A stretch of 64,000 nt of DNA from Pseudomonas proteolytica (GCF_007858275.1 NZ_VFEV01000021.1:50334-114333), one strand, 5' to 3'. Shown: positions 42,501-52,317, counted from the stretch's first letter. Notes: generated from the letters alone by a model not told the origin. Made by a program: numbers and translations.

Positions 42501-43687
42501 GCCGCCTACAGCAGGTGACAGTGCTGGGCGCAACCGGCTCGGTGGGCTTAAGCACCCTGGACGTGATTGCCCGTCACCCCGAGCGCTACCAGGTATTCGC
42601 CCTGACCGGCTTCAGCCGCTTGAGCGAGCTGCTGGCGCTGTGCGTGCGGTACGTGCCGCAGTTCGCAGTGGTACCGGATGCCGTTGCTGCCCGTGGCTTG
42701 CAGGACGACCTGCGGGCTGCCGGCCTGGGCACCCAGGTGTTGGTCGGCGAGGAGGGCTTGTGCCAGGTGTCCGCTGCGCCTGAAGTGGATACCGTGGTTG
42801 CCGCCATTGTCGGTGCCGCGGGCCTGCGGCCAACCCTGGCGGCGGTCGATGCTGGCAAGAAGATCCTGTTGGCCAATAAAGAGGCGCTGGTGATGTCCGG
42901 CGCGCTGTTTATGCAGGCGGTGCGCAAAAGTGGCGCCGTACTGTTGCCGCTGGACAGCGAGCACAATGCGATTTTCCAGTGCATGCCGGGCGACTTTGCC
43001 CGCGGCCTGAGCCAGGTGGGTGTAAGGCGCATCCTGCTGACCGCGTCCGGTGGTCCGTTCCGCCAGACACCGTTGGCCGAGCTGGAACACGTTTCTCCCG
43101 ATCAGGCCTGTGCCCATCCCAACTGGTCGATGGGGCGCAAGATCTCGGTGGATTCGGCGAGCATGATGAATAAGGGCCTTGAGCTGATCGAAGCCTGCTG
43201 GCTGTTTGACGCCCGGGCCGAGCAGGTCGAGGTGGTGATTCATCCGCAAAGCGTGATTCACTCCCTGGTCGACTATGTGGATGGTTCGGTGCTGGCCCAG
43301 TTGGGCAACCCGGACATGCGCACGCCGATTGCCAATGCCCTGGCATGGCCCGAACGCATCGACTCAGGTGTGGCACCCCTGGATCTGTTTGCCATTGCAC
43401 GCCTGGATTTCGAAGCGCCGGATGATCAGCGTTTCCCTTGCCTGCGCCTGGCGCGTGAAGCGGCAGAGGCGGGCAACAGCGCTCCGGCGATGTTGAATGC
43501 GGCCAATGAGGTCGCGGTTGCCGCGTTTCTTGATCGGCGCATCCGCTTCCCACAGATCGCGAGTATCATCGAGGAAATTTTAAGTCTCGAGCCGGTGGTT
43601 GCCGTGAATGATTTGGGCGCCGTGTTCGAGGCCGATGCCAAGGCCCGGGTCTTGGCCGAGCAATGGTTGAAACGCCACGCAGGTTAG
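42497..43687 (+). CDS. dxr: 1-deoxy-D-xylulose 5-phosphate reductoisomerase
   Basis: 396-residue MEP-pathway enzyme converting DXP to MEP with NADPH. NADPH motif GATGSVGLSTLDVI, then LLANKEALVMSG, LPLDSEHNAIFQ and SMMNKGLELIEA with the metal-binding acids. The start is taken as GTG at 42497, overlapping the cdsA stop, which gives the usual N-terminus SRLQQVTVLG; an ATG 5 codons earlier is possible. ispD, another MEP-pathway gene, is at 63054. Confidence 0.95.
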   Translation: MSRLQQVTVLGATGSVGLSTLDVIARHPERYQVFALTGFSRLSELLALCVRYVPQFAVVPDAVAARGLQDDLRAAGLGTQVLVGEEGLCQVSAAPEVDTVVAAIVGAAGLRPTLAAVDAGKKILLANKEALVMSGALFMQAVRKSGAVLLPLDSEHNAIFQCMPGDFARGLSQVGVRRILLTASGGPFRQTPLAELEHVSPDQACAHPNWSMGRKISVDSASMMNKGLELIEACWLFDARAEQVEVVIHPQSVIHSLVDYVDGSVLAQLGNPDMRTPIANALAWPERIDSGVAPLDLFAIARLDFEAPDDQRFPCLRLAREAAEAGNSAPAMLNAANEVAVAAFLDRRIRFPQIASIIEEILSLEPVVAVNDLGAVFEADAKARVLAEQWLKRHAG

Positions 43688-43722
43688 TCGGCAGGCGCGG
43701 GATTGGAATGCGGAGAAATTAG

Positions 43723-45075
43723 ATGAGTGCGCTCTACATGATTGTCGGCACCCTGGTTGCTCTGGGTGTGCTGGTCACTTTTCACGAGTTTGGTCATTTT
43801 TGGGTGGCGCGTCGTTGTGGCGTCAAAGTCCTGCGTTTTTCCGTGGGTTTCGGCATGCCGCTGCTGCGCTGGCATGACCGGCGTGGCACCGAATTCGTGA
43901 TTGCCGCGATTCCTCTGGGCGGCTACGTCAAGATGCTCGACGAGCGCGAAGGCGAAGTACCGGCCGATCAGTTGGATCAATCTTTCAATCGCAAGACCGT
44001 TCGTCAGCGTATCGCTATCGTGGCTGCCGGCCCGATCGCCAACTTCCTGCTGGCCATGGTGTTCTTCTGGGTCCTGGCAATGCTGGGCAGCCAGCAGGTA
44101 CGCCCGGTCATCGGTGCGGTGGAGGCGGGCAGTATTGCCGCCAAGGCCGGCTTGAGCGCCGGCCAGGAAATCGTCGCCATTGATGGTGAGCCGACCACGG
44201 GTTGGGGCGCGGTCAATCTGCAATTGGTCCGGCGCCTGGGCGAAAGTGGCACGGTGCAGTTGGTGGTGCGCGAACAGGACTCGACAGCCGAGACGCCGCG
44301 CGAGCTGGTGTTGGACAAGTGGCTCAAGGGCGCCGACGAGCCTGACCCGATCAAGTCCCTGGGTATTCGTCCGTGGCGCCCGGCACTGCCGCCGGTATTG
44401 GCAGAACTCGATCCCAAGGGCCCGGCCCAGGCTGCCGGCCTGAAGACCGGTGACCGCTTGCTGGCCCTTGATGGCCAGGCACTGGGTGACTGGCAGCAAG
44501 TGGTCGATCTGGTTCGTGTACGTCCTGATACGAAAATTGTGCTGAAAGTCGAGCGCGACGGTGCTCAAATCGACGTCCCTGTCACCCTCGCGGTGCGCGG
44601 GGAGGCCAAAGCAGCCGGCGGGTATCTGGGGGCCGGGGTCAAAGGTGTCGAATGGCCGCCATCGATGGTGAGAGAGGTCAGTTTCGGGCCATTGGCGGCA
44701 ATTGGGGAGGGTGCGCGACGCACTTGGACCATGAGCGTACTGACCCTCGATTCGCTGAAGAAAATGTTGTTCGGCGAGCTCTCGGTAAAAAACTTGAGTG
44801 GACCGATAACCATTGCTAAAGTGGCGGGCGCTTCTGCCCAGTCGGGTGTTGCTGATTTCCTGAATTTCCTGGCTTATCTGAGTATTAGCCTTGGGGTTCT
44901 GAATTTGTTGCCCATTCCAGTATTGGATGGGGGGCATCTGTTGTTTTATCTCGTCGAGTGGGTGCGTGGTCGCCCCTTGTCGGATCGGGTGCAGGGTTGG
45001 GGGATACAGATCGGTATCAGTTTGGTGGTCGGGGTGATGTTGTTAGCTCTGGTCAACGATCTGGGACGTCTGTAA
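43723..45075 (+). CDS. rseP: Site-2 protease RseP
   Basis: 450-residue intramembrane zinc protease that cleaves anti-sigma factors such as MucA/RseA to release AlgU/sigma-E. The zinc site is HEFGH (His21, Glu22, His25) in the first helix, with the third ligand in LPIPVLDGGH near the C-terminus. Two PDZ domains lie between (about residues 115-300). P. aeruginosa RseP (MucP) controls mucoidy through AlgU. A terminator-like hairpin separates it from bamA. Confidence 0.96.
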   Translation: MSALYMIVGTLVALGVLVTFHEFGHFWVARRCGVKVLRFSVGFGMPLLRWHDRRGTEFVIAAIPLGGYVKMLDEREGEVPADQLDQSFNRKTVRQRIAIVAAGPIANFLLAMVFFWVLAMLGSQQVRPVIGAVEAGSIAAKAGLSAGQEIVAIDGEPTTGWGAVNLQLVRRLGESGTVQLVVREQDSTAETPRELVLDKWLKGADEPDPIKSLGIRPWRPALPPVLAELDPKGPAQAAGLKTGDRLLALDGQALGDWQQVVDLVRVRPDTKIVLKVERDGAQIDVPVTLAVRGEAKAAGGYLGAGVKGVEWPPSMVREVSFGPLAAIGEGARRTWTMSVLTLDSLKKMLFGELSVKNLSGPITIAKVAGASAQSGVADFLNFLAYLSISLGVLNLLPIPVLDGGHLLFYLVEWVRGRPLSDRVQGWGIQIGISLVVGVMLLALVNDLGRL

Positions 45076-45095
45076 CGCTTCGCTGAATTGCGAAT

Positions 45096-45121
45096 CTGCC
45101 GCATTTTGCGGCAGTTTGTTT
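45096..45121 (+). terminator. Terminator/attenuator between rseP and bamA
   Basis: CTGCCGC (45096-45102) pairs with GCGGCAG (45108-45114), loop of five, followed by TTTGTTT. It lies inside an otherwise continuous operon, so bamA may be partly attenuated or have its own promoter. Confidence 0.7.
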
Positions 45122-45149
45122 ATTGCCAGTTGGAATAAGAAAGGACTTC

Positions 45150-47537
45150 ATGAAACGTCTGCTGCTAACTGCGGTTCTCACCGTATTGATGATCGCCGAA
45201 GTTCACGCCGAGTCCTTCACCATCTCCGATATTCGCGTCAACGGCCTCCAGCGGGTTTCCGCGGGTAGCGTGTTTGGCGCCTTGCCGTTGAACGTTGGGG
45301 AACAGGCTGACGACCGTCGCCTGGTGGAATCCACTCGTGCGCTGTTCAAAACCGGCTTCTTTCAAGATATCCAACTGGGTCGTGAAGGCAACGTCCTGGT
45401 CATCACTGTCGTCGAGCGACCTTCTGTCGCCAGTATCGAGATCGAAGGCAACAAGGCGATCTCTACTGAAGACTTGATGAAAGGTCTCAAGCAATCCGGC
45501 CTGGCCGAAGGCGAGATCTTCCAGCGAGCCACCCTCGAAGGCGTGCGTAACGAACTGCAGCGTCAGTACGTGGCCCAGGGCCGCTACTCCGCCTCCGTGG
45601 AAACCGAAGTGGTGCCGCAGCCGCGCAACCGTGTCGGCCTGAAGGTCAACATCAACGAAGGCACCGTGGCGGCGATCCAGCACATCAACGTGGTGGGCAA
45701 CACCAAGTTCGCTGACGAAGACCTGATCGACCTGTTCGAACTCAAGACCACCAACTGGCTGTCGTTCTTCAAGAACGACGACAAGTACGCCCGTGAAAAG
45801 CTTTCCGGCGACCTGGAGCGTCTGCGCTCCTACTACCTGGACCGCGGCTATATCAACATGGATATCGCTTCGACCCAGGTGTCCATCACCCCGGACAAGA
45901 AGCACGTGTACATCACGGTCAACGTCAACGAAGGCGAGAAGTATCGCGTTCGTGACGTGAAGCTCAGCGGCGACCTGAAAGTGCCTGAAGACCAGGTCAA
46001 GTCCCTCCTGCTGGTCCAGAAGGACCAGGTGTTCTCGCGCAAGCTGATGACCACCACTTCCGAATTGATCACCCGTCGCCTGGGTAACGAAGGCTATACC
46101 TTCGCCAACGTCAACGGCGTGCCGACCCCACATGATGATGACCACACCGTGGACATCACCTTTGTCGTCGATCCAGGCAAGCGTGCCTACGTCAACCGCA
46201 TCAACTTCCGTGGCAACACCAAGTCCGAGGACGAAGTGCTGCGTCGCGAAATGCGCCAGATGGAAGGTGGCTGGGCTTCGACCTACCTGATCGACCAGTC
46301 CAAGACCCGTCTTGAGCGCCTGGGCTTCTTCAAGGAAGTGAACGTCGAGACCCCGGCCGTACCGGGTGTGGATGACCAGGTCGATGTGAACTACGCCGTC
46401 GAAGAGCAGGCATCCGGCTCGATCACCGCCAGTGTCGGTTTTGCACAGAGTGCTGGCCTGATCCTCGGTGGCTCGATCACCCAGAACAACTTCCTGGGTA
46501 CCGGTAACAAGGTTTCCATTGGCCTGACTCGCAGTGAATACCAGAGCCGCTACAACTTCGGTTATGTGGACCCCTACTGGACTGCTGACGGTGTGAGCCT
46601 GGGCTACAACGCCTTCTACCGCACCACCGACTACAAAGACCTCGACGTCGACGTTGCAAGCTATGCGATCGACAGCCTGGGTGCCGGTGTCAACGTGGGC
46701 TACCCGATCAGTGAGACCTCGCGTCTGACCTTCGGCCTGACCGCGCAGCAGGATGAGATCAAGACCGGTGTCTACACCGTGGACGAGATCTTCGACTTCA
46801 CCCGCCGCGAAGGTGACAAGTTCCTCAACTTCAAGGCCTCGGCCGGTTGGTCCGAGTCCACGCTGAACAAAGGCGTGCTGGCCACCCGTGGTCACTCCCA
46901 GAGCTTGACCCTGGAAGCCACCACCCCAGGTAGCGACCTGTCGTTCTTCAAACTCGACTACCGTGGTCAGTTGTTCACGCCGTTGAGCGATAACTACACC
47001 ATGCGCCTGCACACGGAATTGGGCTATGGTGATGGCTACGGCTCGACCGATGGCCTGCCGTTCTACGAGAACTACTACGCCGGTGGCTTCAACTCCGTAC
47101 GTGGCTTCAAGGACAGCACCCTGGGTCCTCGTGGTACGCCGAGCCGTGGTGTTGCCGAAACCGGTAACGTCGGCACTGTGCGTGACTCGGACAATGACCC
47201 GCTGCCGTTCGGTGGTAACGTGTTGATTCAAGGTGGTGCGGAAATTCTCTTCCCGCTGCCGTTCGTCAAGGACCAGCGCTCCCTGCGGACCTCGGTCTTC
47301 TGGGATGTGGGTAACGTATTCGACTCCAAGTGCGAGCAGATTCGTAACCCGAGTGGCTTGAAGTCCAACACCCAGTGCAACGACGTCAGCCTGAGCAATC
47401 TGGCCAGCTCCGTGGGTGTAGGTGTGACCTGGATTACTGCCCTGGGTCCATTGAGCTTCGCCTTGGCGATGCCAATCAAGAAACCGGATAACGCTGAAAC
47501 CCAGATTTTCCAATTTTCCCTCGGCCAGACGTTCTAA
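45150..47537 (+). CDS. bamA: Outer-membrane protein assembly factor BamA
   Basis: 795-residue Omp85-family insertase. Signal peptide about residues 1-20 (ending Val-His-Ala), five POTRA domains (about 22-420), then the C-terminal 16-strand barrel. The VRGF motif is in FNSVRGFKDSTLGPRG, and the protein ends in Phe as outer-membrane proteins do. The start at 45150 is set by the signal sequence and AAAGGA upstream; a TTG 9 codons earlier is unlikely. skp follows 45 bases later, supplying a chaperone for the same pathway. Confidence 0.97.
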   Translation: MKRLLLTAVLTVLMIAEVHAESFTISDIRVNGLQRVSAGSVFGALPLNVGEQADDRRLVESTRALFKTGFFQDIQLGREGNVLVITVVERPSVASIEIEGNKAISTEDLMKGLKQSGLAEGEIFQRATLEGVRNELQRQYVAQGRYSASVETEVVPQPRNRVGLKVNINEGTVAAIQHINVVGNTKFADEDLIDLFELKTTNWLSFFKNDDKYAREKLSGDLERLRSYYLDRGYINMDIASTQVSITPDKKHVYITVNVNEGEKYRVRDVKLSGDLKVPEDQVKSLLLVQKDQVFSRKLMTTTSELITRRLGNEGYTFANVNGVPTPHDDDHTVDITFVVDPGKRAYVNRINFRGNTKSEDEVLRREMRQMEGGWASTYLIDQSKTRLERLGFFKEVNVETPAVPGVDDQVDVNYAVEEQASGSITASVGFAQSAGLILGGSITQNNFLGTGNKVSIGLTRSEYQSRYNFGYVDPYWTADGVSLGYNAFYRTTDYKDLDVDVASYAIDSLGAGVNVGYPISETSRLTFGLTAQQDEIKTGVYTVDEIFDFTRREGDKFLNFKASAGWSESTLNKGVLATRGHSQSLTLEATTPGSDLSFFKLDYRGQLFTPLSDNYTMRLHTELGYGDGYGSTDGLPFYENYYAGGFNSVRGFKDSTLGPRGTPSRGVAETGNVGTVRDSDNDPLPFGGNVLIQGGAEILFPLPFVKDQRSLRTSVFWDVGNVFDSKCEQIRNPSGLKSNTQCNDVSLSNLASSVGVGVTWITALGPLSFALAMPIKKPDNAETQIFQFSLGQTF

Positions 47538-47582
47538 GCGTCCGACCCAAGATAACGACAACGGATTCTGTAGGAGTGCATC

Positions 47583-48086
47583 GTGCGTAAGTTGACTCAA
47601 TTGGTTCTTCTGGCAACCGTGCTGGTCGCAACCCCGGCGTTTGCCGAAATGAAAATCGCCGTCCTGAACTATCAGATGGCCCTGCTGGAATCCGATGCGG
47701 CCAAGAAGTACGCCGTGGATGCCGAGAAAAAATTCGGTCCGCAACTGACCAAACTCAAGACCCTGGAAAGCAGTGCCAAGGGCATCCAGGATCGCCTGGT
47801 CGCCGGTGGTGACAAAATGCAGCAAGGCGAGCGCGAGCGTCTGGAGCTTGAGTTCAAGCAAAAGGCCCGTGACTATCAGTTCCAGTCCAAGGAACTGAAC
47901 GAGGCCAAGGCTGTTGCTGACCGTGAAATGCTCAAGCAACTGAAGCCAAAACTCGACAGCGCTGTGGAAGAAGTCATCAAGAAAGGTGCCTTTGACCTGG
48001 TCTTCGAGCGTGGCGCCGTGATCGACGTCAAGCCTCAATACGACATCACCCGCCAGGTGATCGAGCGCATGAACCAGCTGAAGTAA
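47583..48086 (+). CDS. skp: Periplasmic chaperone Skp (OmpH)
   Basis: 167-residue periplasmic chaperone for unfolded outer-membrane proteins. Signal peptide ends at Ala-Phe-Ala (about residue 21). The mature part is a long Lys/Glu-rich coiled coil, forming the jellyfish-like trimer arms. It starts with GTG, 11 bases after GGAG. lpxD begins 3 bases after the stop. Confidence 0.94.
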   Translation: MRKLTQLVLLATVLVATPAFAEMKIAVLNYQMALLESDAAKKYAVDAEKKFGPQLTKLKTLESSAKGIQDRLVAGGDKMQQGERERLELEFKQKARDYQFQSKELNEAKAVADREMLKQLKPKLDSAVEEVIKKGAFDLVFERGAVIDVKPQYDITRQVIERMNQLK

Positions 48087-48089
48087 GCC

Positions 48090-49145
48090 ATGACCGCGAC
48101 TATCAAACTCGGCGAGTTGGCCGAGTTCCTGGGGGCCACCTTGCGTGGCTCCAAGGAGAAGGAAATCACTGGGCTAGCCACCTTGCAGGAGGCTGGCCCA
48201 GCTCAGTTGAGCTTCCTTGCAAATCCCCAATACCGTAAATACCTGGGCGACAGCCAGGCTGCAGCAGTATTGCTGAAGGCCGCTGACGCCGAGACGTTTG
48301 CCGGGGATGCGCTGGTGGTGCCCGACCCTTACGCTGCTTACGCGCGGGTTTCCCATCTGTTCGACCCCAAGCCCAAGGCCGCCCCAGGCATTCATCCGTC
48401 TGCGGTGATTGCCGACGACGCACAGGTTGATCCTGCGGCGAGCATTGGTGCTTTCGCGGTGATCGAGAGCGGTGCGCGCATTGGTGCAGGCGTGACGGTT
48501 GGTGCCCATTGCTTTATCGGTGCCCGCAGCGAAATCGCCGCAGGTGGCTGGCTCGCACCACGCGTGACCCTTTACCACGATGTGCGTATCGGGCAGCGGG
48601 TGGTGATTCAGTCGGGTGCCGTGATCGGTGGCGAGGGCTTCGGCTTCGCCAACGAGAAAGGCATCTGGCAGAAGATTGCCCAGGTCGGCGGTGTGTTGAT
48701 CGGTGATGATGTGGAGATTGGCGTCAACACTGCCGTTGATCGCGGGGCCCTGGCCGATACCGTGATTGGCAATGGTGTGAAGCTCGACAACCAGATCCAG
48801 ATCGCCCACAACGTGCAGATTGGCGATCACACGGCCATGGCGGCGTGCGTCGGCATCTCCGGCAGCACCAAGATCGGCAAGCATTGCATGCTGGCCGGCG
48901 GTGTCGGTTTGGTGGGCCATATTGAAGTCTGCGACAACGTATTCATTACCGGCATGACCATGGTGACCCATTCGATTACCGAGCCTGGGGCCTATTCTTC
49001 CGGTACGGCGATGCAACCCGCGGCTGAGTGGCGCAAGAGCGCGGCCCGTTTAAGGCAGCTCGACGACATGGCGCGGCGCCTGAAACATCTGGAAAAGCGT
49101 GTTGGGGACGTGACCCCTGGCAGTAATGTTTCATCAGATGGCTGA
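48090..49145 (+). CDS. lpxD: UDP-3-O-acylglucosamine N-acyltransferase LpxD
   Basis: 351-residue trimeric lipid A enzyme that adds the N-linked hydroxyacyl chain. The N-terminal uridine-binding domain (about residues 1-100) precedes a left-handed beta-helix with hexapeptide repeats (NGVKLDNQIQIAHNVQIGDH, which carries the catalytic His). A C-terminal helix follows. The next gene starts 110 bases later after a possible hairpin, GGGGCG/CGCCCC at 49202-49227. Confidence 0.97.
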   Translation: MTATIKLGELAEFLGATLRGSKEKEITGLATLQEAGPAQLSFLANPQYRKYLGDSQAAAVLLKAADAETFAGDALVVPDPYAAYARVSHLFDPKPKAAPGIHPSAVIADDAQVDPAASIGAFAVIESGARIGAGVTVGAHCFIGARSEIAAGGWLAPRVTLYHDVRIGQRVVIQSGAVIGGEGFGFANEKGIWQKIAQVGGVLIGDDVEIGVNTAVDRGALADTVIGNGVKLDNQIQIAHNVQIGDHTAMAACVGISGSTKIGKHCMLAGGVGLVGHIEVCDNVFITGMTMVTHSITEPGAYSSGTAMQPAAEWRKSAARLRQLDDMARRLKHLEKRVGDVTPGSNVSSDG

Positions 49146-49255
49146 TACCATTTCCATATCAAGTGTGCACAGCAGCTAGACTGCCTTCTTGATTTGCTAG
49201 AGGGGCGTGCCTTAGTCCGCGCGCCCCCAATCTTTATTACAGGCTTCCCCCCGAA

Positions 49256-49696
49256 ATGATGGACATCAACGAGATTCGCGAATACCTGCCTCACCGTTAC
49301 CCGTTCCTGCTGGTGGACCGTGTAGTGGAGCTGAATGTTGAGGAAAAGCGCATTCGTGCCTACAAGAATGTCAGCATCAATGAACCATTTTTCAATGGTC
49401 ACTTCCCCGCGCATCCAATCATGCCGGGCGTATTGATCATCGAGGCGATGGCGCAGGCCGCTGGCATCCTGGGTTTTAAAATGCTCGACCTGAAGCCTGC
49501 CGATGGCACGCTTTACTATTTCGTGGGCTCCGACAAGCTGCGTTTCCGCAACCCGGTCACCCCAGGCGACCAGTTGATCCTGGAAGCCAAGTTCGTGAGC
49601 TGCAAGCGCCAGATCTGGAAATTCGAATGCCAGGCCTCCGTTGACGGCAAGCCTGTGTGCTCCGCCGAAATCATCTGTGCGGAACGCAAACTATGA
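49256..49696 (+). CDS. fabZ: 3-hydroxyacyl-[ACP] dehydratase FabZ
   Basis: 146-residue hot-dog-fold dehydratase of fatty-acid elongation. Catalytic His49 (GHFPAHP) and Glu63 (LIIEAMAQA) correspond to His54 and Glu68 of E. coli. ATG ATG at 49256/49259 gives two nearly equal starts. The stop overlaps the lpxA start (ATGA). FabZ and LpxA compete for hydroxymyristoyl-type acyl-ACP. Confidence 0.96.
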   Translation: MMDINEIREYLPHRYPFLLVDRVVELNVEEKRIRAYKNVSINEPFFNGHFPAHPIMPGVLIIEAMAQAAGILGFKMLDLKPADGTLYYFVGSDKLRFRNPVTPGDQLILEAKFVSCKRQIWKFECQASVDGKPVCSAEIICAERKL

Positions 49697-50469
49697 GTTT
49701 GATTGACCCTCGCGCAATCATCGATCCGACGGCCGTGCTGGCCGCCGACGTTGAGGTCGGCCCTTGGTCGATCATCGGCGCAGGTGTGGAAATCGGCGAG
49801 GGGACAGTCATCGGGCCACACGTGATCCTCAAGGGTCCGACCCGCATTGGCAAACACAACCGCATCTACCAGTTTTCCTCGGTAGGCGAAGACACGCCGG
49901 ACATGAAGTACAAGGGTGAAGAAACCCGCCTGGTAATCGGTGATCACAACATCATTCGTGAAGGCGTGACCATTCATCGTGGCACTGTGCAGGACCGGGC
50001 AGAAACCACCCTGGGCGATCACAACCTGGTGATGGCCTACGCGCACATCGGCCACGACAGCGTGATTGGCAACCACTGCATCCTGGTCAATAACACCGCG
50101 CTGGCCGGCCATGTACATGTTGACGACTGGGCGATCCTGTCCGGTTTCACCCTGGTGCATCAGTACTGCCATATCGGCGCTCACAGCTTTTCCGGCATGG
50201 GTACTGCTATTGGCAAGGATGTCCCGGCGTTCGTCACGGTATTTGGCAACCCAGCCGAAGCCCGCAGCATGAACTTCGAAGGCATGCGCCGACGTGGTTT
50301 CAGCGAAGAAGCGATCCACGCCCTGCGTCGCGCCTACAAGGTGGTCTATCGCCAGGGGCTGACGGTTGACCAGGCCCTGGGCGAGTTGGCCGAGCCGGCG
50401 GCGCTGTTTCCCGAAGTTGCCATATTCCGTGATTCGATCCAGGCATCGACTCGCGGCATCACCCGCTGA
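49693..50469 (+). CDS. lpxA: UDP-N-acetylglucosamine acyltransferase LpxA
   Basis: 258-residue trimer performing the first step of lipid A synthesis. Hexapeptide left-handed beta-helix throughout; the catalytic His121 is in AYAHIGHDSVIGNHC. The C-terminal helical domain ends TRGITR. The start MSLIDPRAIIDPTA at 49693 is clear; the longer frame is fabZ sequence. Chain-length specificity (C10 or C14) cannot be set by eye; P. aeruginosa LpxA prefers C10. Confidence 0.97.
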   Translation: MSLIDPRAIIDPTAVLAADVEVGPWSIIGAGVEIGEGTVIGPHVILKGPTRIGKHNRIYQFSSVGEDTPDMKYKGEETRLVIGDHNIIREGVTIHRGTVQDRAETTLGDHNLVMAYAHIGHDSVIGNHCILVNNTALAGHVHVDDWAILSGFTLVHQYCHIGAHSFSGMGTAIGKDVPAFVTVFGNPAEARSMNFEGMRRRGFSEEAIHALRRAYKVVYRQGLTVDQALGELAEPAALFPEVAIFRDSIQASTRGITR

Positions 50470-50471
50470 TC

Positions 50472-51611
50472 ATGGCCACGCTGCGTATAGCATTGGTGGC
50501 CGGAGAAGCTTCCGGCGATATCTTGGGCGCGGGCCTGATGCGCGCTATCAAGGCGCAGCATCCAGCGGTGGAATTCATCGGGGTCGGTGGCCCATTGATG
50601 CAGGCTGAAGGTCTGACTTCCTACTTTCCCATGGAGCGGTTGTCGGTCATGGGGCTGGTGGAAGTATTGGGGCGTCTGCGCGAGCTACTGGCTCGGCGCA
50701 AACTGCTGATCCAGACCCTGATTGCAGAAAAACCGGACGTCTTTATCGGTATCGACGCCCCGGACTTTACCCTCAATATCGAACTCAAACTGCGTCAGGC
50801 CGGAATCAAGACCGTTCATTACGTCAGCCCCTCCGTGTGGGCATGGCGGCAGAAGCGTGTCTTGAAAATCCGCGAAGGCTGCGACCTGATGCTGACCCTG
50901 TTGCCTTTCGAGGCGCGATTCTACGAAGAGCAGGGCGTGCCGGTAAGGTTTGTCGGCCATACCCTGGCCGATACCATCCCGCTGCAGGCTGACCGTGCCG
51001 CCGCCCGCGCCGAATTGGGGCTGCCCGACGGGCCGTTGGTGGCGTTGATGCCTGGCAGTCGTGGCGGTGAAGTCGGGCGCCTGGGCGCATTGTTTTTCGA
51101 TGCGGCCGAGCGCCTGTTGGCCTTGAAGCCGGGTGTGCGGTTTGTGCTGCCGTGCGCCAGCCCGCAGCGGCGCGCACAGATCGAAGCCTTGCTGGTGGGG
51201 CGCGACCTGCCGTTGACGCTGCTCGACGGCGGTTCGCACCTGGCCCTGGCTGCGTGTGATGCGGTGTTGATCGCTTCCGGTACGGCCACGCTGGAAGCGT
51301 TGCTCTACAAGCGCCCCATGGTCGTTGCCTATCGATTGGCACCGCTGACCTACTGGATTCTCAAGCGCATGGTCAAAAGTCCCTACATCTCCTTGCCCAA
51401 CTTGCTTGCCCAGCGTTTGTTGGTACCGGAGTTGCTACAGGACGCTGCGACGCCCGAAGCATTGGCCCAGACCATTGCGCTGTTGATCGACGGCGGCGAA
51501 GAGCAGACCCGTGGGTTTGACGAAATTCACCGTACCTTGCGCCGTGATGCGTCGAACCAGGCAGCAGATGCTGTATTGACGTTGATCGGCCGCCAGCAGG
51601 AAACCCTATGA
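50472..51611 (+). CDS. lpxB: Lipid-A-disaccharide synthase LpxB
   Basis: 379-residue GT19 glycosyltransferase that joins UDP-diacylglucosamine and lipid X into the disaccharide. Motifs: ALVAGEASGDILGAGLM, HYVSPSVWAWRQKR, LPGSRGGEV-like (ALMPGSRGGEVGRL) and IASGTATLEALL. It is two bases downstream of lpxA and overlaps rnhB by four bases. Confidence 0.97.
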   Translation: MATLRIALVAGEASGDILGAGLMRAIKAQHPAVEFIGVGGPLMQAEGLTSYFPMERLSVMGLVEVLGRLRELLARRKLLIQTLIAEKPDVFIGIDAPDFTLNIELKLRQAGIKTVHYVSPSVWAWRQKRVLKIREGCDLMLTLLPFEARFYEEQGVPVRFVGHTLADTIPLQADRAAARAELGLPDGPLVALMPGSRGGEVGRLGALFFDAAERLLALKPGVRFVLPCASPQRRAQIEALLVGRDLPLTLLDGGSHLALAACDAVLIASGTATLEALLYKRPMVVAYRLAPLTYWILKRMVKSPYISLPNLLAQRLLVPELLQDAATPEALAQTIALLIDGGEEQTRGFDEIHRTLRRDASNQAADAVLTLIGRQQETL

Positions 51612-52240
51612 AGACGCAAATGGGCCTGGATTTCAGCCTGGTCGCTCAAACACACGAATTGGTCGCCGGTGTCGATGAAGTAGGGCGCGGCCCGCTGTGT
51701 GGCGCGGTGGTGACTGCGGCGGTGATTCTTGACCCGAGTCGCCCGATTCTCGGCCTCAACGATTCGAAGAAGCTCACCGAAGCCCGTCGTGAAAAGCTTT
51801 TTGACGAAATTTGCGAAAAGGCCCTTAGTTGGCATATCGCCAGGGCTGAGGTCGAGGAAATCGACGAGCTGAATATTCTCCATGCCACGATGCTGGCCAT
51901 GCAACGCGCCGTCGAGGGCCTGCACATCACCCCGAAGCTGGCGATGATCGACGGTAATCGCTGCCCGAAGTTGGCGATGCCCGCCGAAGCAGTGGTCAAG
52001 GGGGATAGCAAGGTTCCGGCGATTGCCGCCGCATCGATCCTGGCCAAGGTCAGTCGCGACCGTGAAATGGCGGCGTTCGAGTTGATCTATCCGGGCTATG
52101 GCATCGGTGGCCACAAAGGCTACCCGACGCCCGTTCATCTGGAAGCCCTGGCGCGATTGGGCCCGACACCGATCCACCGCCGCTCGTTCGCCCCGGTCCG
52201 CCAGGCTTACGAGGTGCGCGAAAGCCTGGTCGAGATTTAG
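51608..52240 (+). CDS. rnhB: Ribonuclease HII
   Basis: 210-residue nuclease that nicks DNA at embedded ribonucleotides. The metal-site acids are in VAGVDEVGRGPL, and the second Asp in MIDGNRCPKL; the family helix AAASILAKVSRDREM is intact. It overlaps lpxB (ATGA) and is followed by a terminator before dnaE. Confidence 0.96.
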   Translation: MKTQMGLDFSLVAQTHELVAGVDEVGRGPLCGAVVTAAVILDPSRPILGLNDSKKLTEARREKLFDEICEKALSWHIARAEVEEIDELNILHATMLAMQRAVEGLHITPKLAMIDGNRCPKLAMPAEAVVKGDSKVPAIAAASILAKVSRDREMAAFELIYPGYGIGGHKGYPTPVHLEALARLGPTPIHRRSFAPVRQAYEVRESLVEI

Positions 52241-52261
52241 GCGCAGGCTGATGTTTTACTC

Positions 52262-52293
52262 AAGGCCCGGTACAATCCGGGCCTTGTTGTTTT
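52262..52293 (+). terminator. Terminator after rnhB
   Basis: AAGGCCCGG (52262-52270) and CCGGGCCTT (52277-52285) form a 9-bp stem around TACAAT, followed by GTTGTTTT. It precedes dnaE by 25 bases, so dnaE may be attenuated or use an internal promoter; TACAAT in the loop could be its -10. Confidence 0.8.
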
Positions 52294-52317
52294 CACACGT
52301 ATCTAGACAGGATCACT

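Noticed and set aside
45165..48038. 957-codon open frame antisense to bamA and skp
   Set aside because: It mirrors the codon pattern of highly expressed GC-rich genes; its His/Gln/Val-rich translation matches no fold and both sense genes are certain.
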